DNA of 64,000 bases from NCBI RefSeq assembly GCF_003952385.1, contig NZ_CP034444.1, positions 6,213,001 to 6,277,000 of the forward strand. The letters run 5' to 3'. The notes below the pieces were generated by a model. The model ran no database searches, was not told the origin of the DNA, and saw nothing but the letters and a program-made list of their open reading frames with translations. The translations under genes were made by a program, and so were the position numbers. Each line of letters begins with the position of its first letter. Positions within the stretch are counted from its first letter, which is position 1. Below are positions 1-7,758 of the stretch, piece by piece. This stretch comes from Mesorhizobium sp. M1D.F.Ca.ET.043.01.1.1 (GTDB taxonomy: Bacteria; Pseudomonadota; Alphaproteobacteria; Rhizobiales; Rhizobiaceae).

Positions 1-718
1 TGAATTCCTCGACCTCCGGCATCGGCTCGGTGAGCAGGTACATATGCTCCATCGCCAGCACCGGCAGCTCGACGCCGACCATGCGGCCGATCTCGCGCGC
101 CCACAGGCCGCCGCAGTTGACGACATGCTCGGCGTGGACCGTGCCCTGCTCGGCGACGACGTTCCAGGTGCCGTCGGGCTGCTGCGTCAGGTCGACGACG
201 CGGTTGCGCAACACGATCTCGGCGCCGAGTTTTTTCGCTGCCTTGGAATAGGCAATGGTCGTGCCTGAGGGATCAAGATGGCCTTCGACCGGGTCCCACA
301 TGGCGCCGACGAAATTCTTCTCGTCCATCAGCGGGAACATCGCTTTTGCTTCGGACGGTGTGATCAGTTCAGTGTCCATGCCGAGGTAACGGCCCTTGGC
401 GTGGGCGAGGCGCAAGAAGTCCATGCGCTCCGGCGTATCGGCCATCATCACGCCGCCGGTCAGATGCAGCGAGCAGGACTGGCCGGAAAGCTCCTCGATC
501 TCCTTGTAGAGCTGGACGGTATAAGCCTGCAGCTTGGCAACGTTCGGATCGCCGTTCAGCGTGTGGAAGCCCCCCGCCGCGTGCCAGGACGAGCCGGAGG
601 TCAATTCCGAACGCTCGATCAGCATAATGTCGGTCCAGCCGGCTTTGGCCAGATGATAGAGCACCGAGCAGCCCACGACGCCGCCACCGATGACAACCGC
701 TTTCACATGAGATTTCAT
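1..718 (-). CDS. FAD-dependent demethylating dehydrogenase (dimethylglycine/sarcosine dehydrogenase-like), N-terminal part
   Basis: The reading frame starts at ATG 718 (MKSHVKAVVIGGG) and runs off the left edge of the window, so only about 239 residues are visible. The N-terminus carries the dinucleotide-binding GGGVVGCS motif followed by the SELTSGSSWHAAG segment, typical of the DAO/dimethylglycine dehydrogenase family, which oxidatively demethylates N-methyl amines with FAD and often passes the one-carbon unit to folate. The C-terminal GcvT-like half that would distinguish a dimethylglycine or sarcosine dehydrogenase lies outside the window. The MttB-family methyltransferase just upstream on the same strand supports a role in methylated-amine or betaine breakdown. 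The exact substrate is inferred, not shown. Confidence 0.8.
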   Translation of the reverse strand, partial: MKSHVKAVVIGGGVVGCSVLYHLAKAGWTDIMLIERSELTSGSSWHAAGGFHTLNGDPNVAKLQAYTVQLYKEIEELSGQSCSLHLTGGVMMADTPERMDFLRLAHAKGRYLGMDTELITPSEAKAMFPLMDEKNFVGAMWDPVEGHLDPSGTTIAYSKAAKKLGAEIVLRNRVVDLTQQPDGTWNVVAEQGTVHAEHVVNCGGLWAREIGRMVGVELPVLAMEHMYLLTEPMPEVEEF

Positions 719-775
719 ACAGATAGGTCCGTTTTTGTAGGGGCCGAATTGAGTGAGCGGGATCTTCCCTGCGGA

Positions 776-823
776 GGGAGAGGAAAGGTGTCGGCTGGGA
801 TCGATTCGCGCCTTTCCTCTCCC
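776..823. repeat. 13-bp perfect inverted repeat between the MttB and dehydrogenase genes
   Basis: gggagaggaaagg at 776-788 is exactly complemented by cctttcctctccc at 811-823, with a 22-base spacer. It lies in the 181-bp gap downstream of the MttB-family gene on the minus strand. It is followed by further purine/pyrimidine-rich sequence that resembles dispersed intergenic repeats of Rhizobiales. It may act as a hairpin or a processing site, but it has no T-tract of a classic terminator. Confidence 0.4.
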
Positions 824-899
824 CCGTCGATCGGCGGAGAGGTGTCGAGCGAAGCTTGACGGAGTGGGGGTCGACTACGCATCAAACCAATATTGACGA

Positions 900-2477
900 C
901 TAAAAATCCGTCGGCGCGCCGCCTTCGGCGCGGCGCTTGTCGACGAAATCGTTGAGCTCCTCGCGGATGGCCGGATCCATATAGGGCTCCTCGTAGGCGG
1001 CAAGACGTTCCTTCCAGACCTTGTTGGTCCGTTCCAGCGCCGTCGGCGAGCCGGCTTCGGCCCAGGTCTCGAAATTGCGCCAGTCGGAAACGATCGGCGA
1101 GTAGAAGGCGGTCTTGTAGCGTTCCTGCGTGTGCTGGGTGCCGAAGAAATGGCCGCCCGGGCCGACCGACTGGATGGCGTTGAAGCCGAGCGCATCCTCG
1201 GAGAGGTCGAGCGGGGTGAGGAACTCGGCCACCATCTGCAGGAGGTCGATGTCGAGGATGGTCTTTTCGTAGGAGCAGCGCAGGCCGCCTTCCAGCCAGC
1301 CGGCGCCGTGCATCATCAGATTGCCGCCGCCCTGTATGGCGCCCCAGAGCGAGAAGACGCTCTCGTAGGCGGCCTGCGCGTCGACAGTGTTGGCGGCGCA
1401 GGTGTTGGAGGTGCGATAGGGGATGCTATAGCGGCGGGCGAGCTGGCCGCCGACGAGCTGCGCCTTCATGTATTCAGGCGTGCCGAAGGCCGGCGCGCCG
1501 GATTTCATGTCGACGTTGGAGGTGAAGCCGCCATAGCCGACCGGCGCGCCCTTCTTCACCATCTGCGCGAAGGCGATGCCGGACAGCGCCTCGGCATTCT
1601 GCTGCACCAGCGCGCCGGCGATGGTGACGGGGGCCATGGCGCCTGAGAGCGTGAATGGGGTCACGATCACGACCTGGCCCATGCTCGCCATCTGGATAAT
1701 GCCTTCCATCATCGGCACGTCGAGCTTGAGCGGCGAATTGGTGTTGATGATGGTGAAGACCGACGGCTCCTGCATCAGCTGCTCGCGGCTGACGCCGCGG
1801 GCGATGCGGGCGATCTCGATGCCATCGACATTGCGCTCCTTGCCGAGCGAATAGATGTGAAAGACCTTGTCGGTCAGCGTGGCGAGGTCGCGGATGCATT
1901 CGAGGTGCCGGACCGAGGGATGGATGTCGATCGGCTCGACCGGATAGCCGCCGGTGCACTGCAGGATGTTGTGCATCTGGGCCAGGCGCAGGAAGTTGCG
2001 ATAGTCAGCCTGGTTGCCGGGCCGCCGGCCGCGATCGAGGTCGGAGCAATTGGGCGCCGAGGCCATCATCGACAGGATGACGTTGTTGCCGCCGAAGCGC
2101 AGATTATGCGCCGGGTTGCGGGTATGGAGCGTGAATTCCGAGGGGCAGTGCGAAATCAGCTCGAGGATCAGATCGCTGTCGAAGCGCACGCGCTCGCTGC
2201 CTTCGCTGACGTCGGCGCCATGCGCCTTCATGATGCGGCGGGCTTCCTCGTGCAGCACGTCGACGCCGATCTCCCTCAGCACCCGCAGCGAGGCGAGATG
2301 GATCGATTCCAGCTCGTCGTCGGAAACAAGCCGGGTCGGCGTCAGTGGATTCTTCAACTGCCGGAAAGGCGGCTGCTCGAAGGCAGCCGATCCGCCGGCG
2401 CGCTTTCCCGCACGGCCGCCGCGGCGAGCGCGATCTGTTGCCAATGCCGGTTCGGCGGGATGAAGGGCGGCAGTCAT
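900..2477 (-). CDS. Trimethylamine methyltransferase (MttB) family protein, non-pyrrolysine type
   Basis: The 525-aa protein has the MttB-family TIM-barrel sequence, for example the VGPGGHFFGTQHTQERY segment near the C-terminus and the YGGFTSNVDMKSGAPAFG segment. The frame is continuous, with no in-frame amber codon, so it belongs to the large group of MttB homologues without pyrrolysine. The best studied of these demethylate quaternary amines such as glycine betaine and pass the methyl group to a corrinoid protein. Start ATG 2477 is chosen because family homology begins shortly after it. The frame stays open far upstream, antisense to the peptidase gene, which is an artefact of high GC. The neighbouring demethylating dehydrogenase on the same strand suggests a shared methylamine or betaine pathway. 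The true substrate is unknown. Confidence 0.85.
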   Translation of the reverse strand: MTAALHPAEPALATDRARRGGRAGKRAGGSAAFEQPPFRQLKNPLTPTRLVSDDELESIHLASLRVLREIGVDVLHEEARRIMKAHGADVSEGSERVRFDSDLILELISHCPSEFTLHTRNPAHNLRFGGNNVILSMMASAPNCSDLDRGRRPGNQADYRNFLRLAQMHNILQCTGGYPVEPIDIHPSVRHLECIRDLATLTDKVFHIYSLGKERNVDGIEIARIARGVSREQLMQEPSVFTIINTNSPLKLDVPMMEGIIQMASMGQVVIVTPFTLSGAMAPVTIAGALVQQNAEALSGIAFAQMVKKGAPVGYGGFTSNVDMKSGAPAFGTPEYMKAQLVGGQLARRYSIPYRTSNTCAANTVDAQAAYESVFSLWGAIQGGGNLMMHGAGWLEGGLRCSYEKTILDIDLLQMVAEFLTPLDLSEDALGFNAIQSVGPGGHFFGTQHTQERYKTAFYSPIVSDWRNFETWAEAGSPTALERTNKVWKERLAAYEEPYMDPAIREELNDFVDKRRAEGGAPTDF

Positions 2478-2696
2478 GAGAAGCCTCGTGCGAATGCGAA
2501 AGTGGCCGGCATAATGGACCGGCGGCAATCTCGCCGGTAAGGAGGCGGCGACCACTAGGGCGAGGGAAGCGACATGACGAAACGGCAGCAGGCTGGCCCT
2601 GGTCTGCCAACCAGGTTCGGGCGGCGTCGCTCTTGAATGTTCGTGCCGCGGACGCGATGTAGGCAGGGCCAGCCAGACGACATCCCGGAGAACCGC

Positions 2697-4817
2697 ATGA
2701 CCAGCACAATGACCAAACCCCAACCCGAGTTGGCGGCCGAGGACCCCTTCGTGTGGCTGGAAGATCGCAACGGCAAGGAAGCGCTCGACTGGGTTCATCG
2801 CCAGAATGCGGTGACGGTGGCCGAATTGCAGGGCGATCCCTCCTACCGGGCGGCATTCGAGACCGCGCTCGACCTGATGACGGCCGAGGACAACATCGCG
2901 GTCGGGGCGGCGCTTGCCGGCCACGTCTACAATTTCTGGCAGGACAAGACCAATGCGCTGGGCCTCTGGCGCCGGGCGACGGTCGCGTCCTACAAGACCG
3001 ACAAGCCGGACTGGGAAACGATCATCGATTTCGACCAGCTCTCCGCCAAGGAGGGCGTCAAATGGGTGTTCGGCGGGGCGAGCCGGCTCTATCCGGATTT
3101 CGACCGCTGCCTGCTCTACATGTCGCCGGACGGCGGCGACGCCAGCGAGATGCGCGAGTTCGACATCGCGACGAAGTCGTTCGTCGCGGACGGTTTTCGC
3201 GCTCCTGCCTCGAAGTCGGGCTTTTCCTGGCTGGACAAGGACACGGTGATCGTCTCGGCGGCGTTCGAGGAAGAAGACAAGACCCAGTCCGGCTATCCGC
3301 GCGTGATCAAGCTCTGGCAGCGCGGCACGAAACTGGAAGACGCAACGCCAATCTTCGAGGGCGAGAAGCAGCATCTCGCGGTCGGCGGCGGCGTGGAGTT
3401 CGACGGCGACAAGCGGCATGTGCTGCTTGGCAGAACAATCGACTTCTTCACTTCGCACAGCTTCCTGCGGCTGGCCTCGGGCGAGACCAGGCGCGTCCCG
3501 CTGCCCGACGACGCCACCGACACGGCGATCTTCAAGGGCCAGCTCGTCTTCGGCGTGCGCAGCTCGTGGACGGCCCCTGACGGCACAAGCTGCCTGCCCG
3601 ATGGGCTCTACTCGGTGGATTTCGACCGCTGGATCGACACCGGCACGTTCGGACCTTTCGAAACCGTGCTCGAGCCGGCGCACCGCGTCTCCATCGCCGG
3701 CCTCGCCAGGACACAGGACCGGCTGTTCATCAACCTGATGGACAATGTGCGCGGCAAGGTCGTCGTTTGCGATCGAACCGAGAATCATTGGTCGCTGAAG
3801 CCGGTCGGCCTGCCCGACAACGGCAATGTCGGCATCAGCCATGCCGACCATTTCGGCTCCAGCGTCTCCTTCTCCTTCACCGACTTCCTGACGCCGAGCT
3901 CGATCATCTGGTCGGACGATGATGGCGAGACGCTGCAGACGGTGAAATCGCAGCCGGCGCGCTTCGATGCCTCGCCCTATGTTTCCGAGCAGTTCGAGGC
4001 GCGCTCGAAGGACGGCACGATGATCCCTTATTTCGTCGTCCGCCGGCGGGATCAGAAAGGGGCGGCGCCGGCGCTGCTCTATGGCTATGGCGGCTTCGAG
4101 GTGCCGCTGTTGCCAGGCTATGCCGGCATCCGCGGCAGGCTTTGGCTGGACAAAGGCAACGCCTATGTGCAGGCCAACATCCGCGGCGGCGGCGAATTCG
4201 GCCCGGCCTGGCACCAGGCGGCTCTCAAGGGCAAGCGCCAGAAGGCCTTCGACGATTTCGCGGCGGTGGCGGAGGATGTGGTCAAGCGCGGCATCACCAC
4301 GGCTGCCCAGCTCGGCATCCAGGGCGGGTCGAACGGCGGCCTGCTTACCGGCGTGTCGCTGACGCAGCGGCCGGAGCTGTTCGGCGCCGTCATCATCGAC
4401 GTGCCCCTGCTCGACATGCTGCGCTACACCGAACTGCCGCCGGGCGCGTCCTGGATCGCGGAATATGGCGACCCGTCGAAGCCGGAGGAGGCAGCCTGGC
4501 TCGGCGCTTATTCGCCCTATCAGCATGTGGCGGCGGGGGTCGCCTATCCGCCGGTGCTGCTGATGACCTCGACCGCCGACGACCGTGTCCATCCGGGACA
4601 TGCGCGCAAGATGGCGGCGCGGCTGCAGGCCGCTGGTCGCGGCAAGACGCTGTTCTTCGAGGAAACCGAAGGCGGCCATGGCGGGCGCGGCGACCGCCGT
4701 CCGCAGGCCGCGCAGACGGCAATACGCTATGTCTTTTTGCAGCAGGCGCTGAGCATCGGACCGGAAAGTGGAAGCCGCCTATCGGACAACCCGATGCTCG
4801 ACCGGAAAACGCGGTGA
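2697..4817 (+). CDS. Prolyl oligopeptidase family serine peptidase (S9)
   Basis: A 706-aa protein with the S9A architecture: an N-terminal beta-propeller (starting EDPFVWLEDRNGKEAL) and a C-terminal alpha/beta hydrolase. The catalytic triad is visible as Ser545 in GGSNGGLL, Asp628/629 in TADDRVHP and His661 in EGGHGG. Such enzymes cleave short peptides, usually after proline. There is no signal peptide, so it is probably cytoplasmic. ATG 2697 is preferred because a GGAG ribosome site lies six bases upstream; a second ATG at 2709 is possible. It is transcribed divergently from the MttB-family gene across a 219-bp gap that must hold both promoters. Confidence 0.9.
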   Translation: MTSTMTKPQPELAAEDPFVWLEDRNGKEALDWVHRQNAVTVAELQGDPSYRAAFETALDLMTAEDNIAVGAALAGHVYNFWQDKTNALGLWRRATVASYKTDKPDWETIIDFDQLSAKEGVKWVFGGASRLYPDFDRCLLYMSPDGGDASEMREFDIATKSFVADGFRAPASKSGFSWLDKDTVIVSAAFEEEDKTQSGYPRVIKLWQRGTKLEDATPIFEGEKQHLAVGGGVEFDGDKRHVLLGRTIDFFTSHSFLRLASGETRRVPLPDDATDTAIFKGQLVFGVRSSWTAPDGTSCLPDGLYSVDFDRWIDTGTFGPFETVLEPAHRVSIAGLARTQDRLFINLMDNVRGKVVVCDRTENHWSLKPVGLPDNGNVGISHADHFGSSVSFSFTDFLTPSSIIWSDDDGETLQTVKSQPARFDASPYVSEQFEARSKDGTMIPYFVVRRRDQKGAAPALLYGYGGFEVPLLPGYAGIRGRLWLDKGNAYVQANIRGGGEFGPAWHQAALKGKRQKAFDDFAAVAEDVVKRGITTAAQLGIQGGSNGGLLTGVSLTQRPELFGAVIIDVPLLDMLRYTELPPGASWIAEYGDPSKPEEAAWLGAYSPYQHVAAGVAYPPVLLMTSTADDRVHPGHARKMAARLQAAGRGKTLFFEETEGGHGGRGDRRPQAAQTAIRYVFLQQALSIGPESGSRLSDNPMLDRKTR

Positions 4818-5030
4818 AGCTTGAATTCGTGGCCGTTGGCGGCTTAAGGTGCCGCCATGGTCCGCATCAGCACATCAGGCGCCTTCGGGGTCGCGGTGAC
4901 GCCGTCACCGCGCACGCTGCGCGCCGAGCTCTTGCGGCTGTGCGCCCGCATCGGCTATTCGCCGCCTGCCTTCCTCTGACGAATCCGCCCCGGCCGTTGC
5001 CGGATTGATTCAAGAGGAAAGATCAAATCC

Positions 5031-6410
5031 ATGACCTATCAGAACTATTCGCTGAAGCAGCTTCAGCAAATCGACGCCGCGCATCACCTTCATCCCTTCA
5101 CCGACCACAAGGAGCTGCGCGAGGCAGGCTCGCGCATCATCACCCGCGCCGACGGGCCGTTCATCTACGATTCGGAAGGAGCGGAGATCCTCGACGGCAT
5201 GGCGGGCCTCTGGTGCGTCAATGTCGGCTATGGCCGCGACGAGCTGGCGGACGCCGCTTATGCGCAGATGAAGGAACTGCCTTACTACAACTCCTTCTTC
5301 AAATGCTCGACGCCGACGCCGGTGCTGTTGTCGAAGAAGTTGGCGGAACTGGCGCCCAAGCATGTCAGCCAGGTCTTCTACGGCTCGTCCGGCTCGGAGG
5401 CCAACGACACGGCGCTGCGGCTCGTGCGCCACTATTGGGCGCTCGAAGGCAAGCCCGAGAAGAATCGCATCATCTCGCGCAAGATGGGCTATCACGGCTC
5501 GACCATCGCCGGCACCTCGCTCGGCGGCATGGAGCCGATGCACAAGCAGCTTGGCGGTGCGGTGCCCAACATCGTCCATGTGATGATGCCCTATGCCTAT
5601 GAGCTCGCGCTGCCCGGCGAGAGCGATCATGATTTCGGCATCCGCGCGGCCAAGGCCGTCGAGGACGCGATCCTCGAGGCGGGCGCCGACAAGGTCGCCG
5701 CCTTCATCGGCGAGCCGGTGATGGGCGCGGGCGGGGTGAAGATCCCGCCGATGAGCTACTGGCCGGAGGTGCAGCGCATCTGCCGCAAGTACGATGTGCT
5801 GTTGATGCTGGACGAGGTGATCACCGGCTATGGCCGCACCGGCGAATGGTTCGCGGCGCAGACCTTCGATGTGGAACCCGACACCATCACCACGGCGAAG
5901 GCGCTTACCTCCGGCTACCAGCCGCTGTCGGCGCTGCTGGTCGGTGACCGCATCACCAGGACGCTGGTCGAGAAGGGCGGCGAGTTCTATCACGGCTATA
6001 CCTATTCCGGTCATCCGGTGGCCTGCGCGGTGGCGCTGAAGAACCTCGAGATCATCGAGCGGGAAGGCCTGGTCGATCGCGTCAGGACCGACACCGGTCC
6101 CTATTTCGCGCAGGCGCTGCAGGAACACATCGCCGGTCACAGGCTGGTCGGCGAGGTCCGCTCGATCGGCCTGATGGGGGCGATCGAGATCGTCAAGGAC
6201 AAGGCGACCAAGGAACGCTACCTGCCGTCAGGCAGTGCTGCCGTCGTCGTGCGCGACCATGCGATCTCGCAAGGCATGATGTTGCGCGCCACCGGCGACA
6301 CGATGATCCTGTCGCCGCCGCTGATCTGGACGCGCGCCACGATCGACATGGCCTGCGAGCGCATCGCCAAGGCGCTCGATCTCGCCGACGCGGATTTGCG
6401 GAAGCGCTAA
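5031..6410 (+). CDS. Class III PLP-dependent aminotransferase (omega-amine:pyruvate type)
   Basis: A 459-aa class III aminotransferase. It shows the YGSSGSEANDTALRL cofactor-binding segment, the LDEVITGYGRTG motif with the aspartate that contacts the pyridine nitrogen, and the PLP lysine at K290 in TTAKALTSGY. The overall sequence (HHLHPFTDHKEL at the start, MAGLWCVNVGYG) resembles the putrescine/beta-alanine:pyruvate aminotransferase subgroup. This subgroup moves an amino group from a terminal amine or omega-amino acid to pyruvate. AGAGGAAAG lies just upstream of ATG 5031. The exact amine substrate cannot be read from the sequence. Confidence 0.88.
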   Translation: MTYQNYSLKQLQQIDAAHHLHPFTDHKELREAGSRIITRADGPFIYDSEGAEILDGMAGLWCVNVGYGRDELADAAYAQMKELPYYNSFFKCSTPTPVLLSKKLAELAPKHVSQVFYGSSGSEANDTALRLVRHYWALEGKPEKNRIISRKMGYHGSTIAGTSLGGMEPMHKQLGGAVPNIVHVMMPYAYELALPGESDHDFGIRAAKAVEDAILEAGADKVAAFIGEPVMGAGGVKIPPMSYWPEVQRICRKYDVLLMLDEVITGYGRTGEWFAAQTFDVEPDTITTAKALTSGYQPLSALLVGDRITRTLVEKGGEFYHGYTYSGHPVACAVALKNLEIIEREGLVDRVRTDTGPYFAQALQEHIAGHRLVGEVRSIGLMGAIEIVKDKATKERYLPSGSAAVVVRDHAISQGMMLRATGDTMILSPPLIWTRATIDMACERIAKALDLADADLRKR

Positions 6411-6420
6411 GCAAAAGCGC

Positions 6421-6444
6421 GGGCGCCCTTCATGGAGGGCGCCC
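6421..6444 (+). terminator. Hairpin downstream of the aminotransferase gene
   Basis: gggcgccc at 6421-6428 pairs with gggcgccc at 6437-6444 (the word is self-complementary) around an 8-base loop, ten bases after the stop codon. The position suits a transcription terminator. It lacks a T-tract, so it is only a candidate. Confidence 0.4.
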
Positions 6445-6489
6445 GGGATGGCTGATCCTTCTGCCTGCGGCGAAGCCATTCCATAACGC

Positions 6490-6517
6490 AAAAACCGCGC
6501 CCCAAACGGGAACGCGG
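6490..6517 (-). terminator. Candidate rho-independent terminator for mmsB
   Basis: Read on the minus strand, CCGCG (6517-6513) pairs with CGCGG (6499-6495) and is followed directly by TTTTT (6494-6490). Additional pairing is possible inside the loop (CCC with GGGG). It lies about 220 bases beyond the mmsB stop codon, so the AT-rich 3' region would be part of the transcript. Confidence 0.45.
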
Positions 6518-6737
6518 CTTTGCCAGATACGCATGGCGTTTCGCTACGAGAGACTTGCGAAACTTACGGGCTCCGGTACGCGAGACCTGATCCGGAGCGC
6601 CGGGCGGTTGCGATGTCCGCCTCGCAGTCCGTTTTAAAGGCACATCGTTACCGGTGCGTTATCGAGAGCTTAAGCAAATCTAAATTTGCCGGCTTTCTGT
6701 CGAAAAAATCCGCTAATAATTATTTTAAAGCAGGCGT

Positions 6738-7622
6738 TTAGCTTTTATCTCCGCGGAGGAAATTTATGATGCCGGAAAAATCGGCGCCGGCATTCCCTTG
6801 CGCGTTGAACAGCGCGTAGAGTTGCGTCGCCTCTGCGCCCAGAGGTGTCACCGCACCGGCGCTTTGCGCGGCCTCCTGCGACAGTTTCAGGTCCTTCAGC
6901 ATGAGGGCCGCGGCAAAGCCCGGCTTGTAGTCGCGGTTGGCGGGCGATGCCGGAACAGGTCCCGGCACCGGGCAGTAGGTGGTGAGCGACCAGCACTGGC
7001 CGGAGGAGGTGGAGGCGACGTCGAACAGCGCCTGATGCGACAGGCCGAGCTTTTCGGCGAGCACGAAGGCTTCGGCGACGCCGATCATCGAGATGCCGAG
7101 GATCATGTTGTTGCAGATCTTGGCCGCCTGGCCGGCGCCGTCGCCGCCGCAATGGACGATGCGTCCGGCCATCGGCTTCAGGATCGGTTCGGCGGCAGCG
7201 AACGCCGCGTCCGAGCCGCCCGCCATGAAGGTGAGCGTGCCTGCCGCGGCGCCGCCCGTGCCGCCGGACACCGGCGCGTCGATCGACGGCAAGCCGTGCT
7301 TCGCGGCAATCGCGTGCGCCTTGCGCGCCGATTCGACATCGATGGTCGAGGAATCGATGAACAGCGCGCCTTTCTTGGCCTTGGGCGCGATGTCCTCATA
7401 GACCGACAGCACATGCTTGCCGGCAGGCAGCATGGTGATCACCACATCGGCGTCTTTTACGGCGGCGACGGCATTGGCCATGACGGTAACGCCGTGTTCT
7501 TTCGCAATAGTCAGGTTCTCGGGAACGAGATCGAATCCCAGCACAGCATGGCCTGCTTTGACCAGGTTGGCGGCCATCGGGTTGCCCATATTGCCGAGGC
7601 CGATGAAGGCGATAGTGGTCAT
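6738..7622 (-). CDS. mmsB: 3-hydroxyisobutyrate dehydrogenase
   Basis: A 294-aa member of the beta-hydroxyacid dehydrogenase family. It shows the N-terminal Rossmann motif GLGNMGNPMAANL, the substrate-binding DAPVSGGTGGAAAGTLTFM signature and the catalytic lysine in GAGQAAKICNNMIL. It oxidises 3-hydroxyisobutyrate to methylmalonate semialdehyde in valine breakdown. The next gene upstream on the same strand is an acyl-CoA dehydrogenase of the isobutyryl type, which supports this role. The two are separated by a 7-bp tandem repeat that may interrupt or modify an original operon. Confidence 0.9.
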   Translation of the reverse strand: MTTIAFIGLGNMGNPMAANLVKAGHAVLGFDLVPENLTIAKEHGVTVMANAVAAVKDADVVITMLPAGKHVLSVYEDIAPKAKKGALFIDSSTIDVESARKAHAIAAKHGLPSIDAPVSGGTGGAAAGTLTFMAGGSDAAFAAAEPILKPMAGRIVHCGGDGAGQAAKICNNMILGISMIGVAEAFVLAEKLGLSHQALFDVASTSSGQCWSLTTYCPVPGPVPASPANRDYKPGFAAALMLKDLKLSQEAAQSAGAVTPLGAEATQLYALFNAQGNAGADFSGIINFLRGDKS

Positions 7623-7660
7623 AGCGGCGCTCCGTGCAGTTGGTGGTGAATGGTGAATGG

Positions 7661-7758
7661 TCAGTAGTCAGTAGTCAGTAGTCAGTAGTCAGTAGTCAGT
7701 AGTCAGTAGTCAGTAGTCAGTAGTCAGTAGTCACTACTCACTACTCACTACTCACTAC
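7661..7758. repeat. Heptanucleotide tandem repeat, (TCAGTAG)10 then (TCACTAC)4
   Basis: Ten perfect copies of TCAGTAG occupy 7661-7730. Four perfect copies of TCACTAC follow at 7731-7758. The second unit is close to, but not exactly, the reverse complement of the first, so the array looks like two facing blocks. Its right end contains the stop codon of the acyl-CoA dehydrogenase gene (cta at 7755-7757). The left end stops 38 bases before the mmsB start codon. Perfect short repeats like this usually change copy number by replication slippage. Confidence 0.95.

Larger units (their letters stand above)
6411..6737. other. Intergenic region between convergent genes
   Basis: This 327-bp stretch separates the aminotransferase (plus) from mmsB (minus). 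It holds two hairpins (see the terminator entries). Towards mmsB, 6640-6737 becomes clearly AT-rich for this genome, with runs such as aataattatttt. Open frames of 73 and 78 codons cross it on opposite strands, but neither has a convincing ribosome site or recognisable protein features. No gene is called here. Confidence 0.5.

Noticed and set aside
2478..4679. A minus-strand frame stays open for about 730 codons upstream of the MttB-family start.
   Set aside because: It is exactly antisense to the prolyl oligopeptidase gene, has no family resemblance and is rich in Arg/Ala/His as high-GC antisense frames are. MttB homology starts at about 2477.
4857..4979. A 40-codon frame (MVRISTSGAFGVAV...) between the peptidase and aminotransferase genes.
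   Set aside because: The translation looks slightly protein-like, but there is no ribosome site before it and no recognisable family, so it is not called a gene.
6520..6741. A 73-codon plus-strand frame across the AT-rich intergenic island.
   Set aside because: No ribosome site, no hydrophobic or domain pattern, and it overlaps the end of mmsB.
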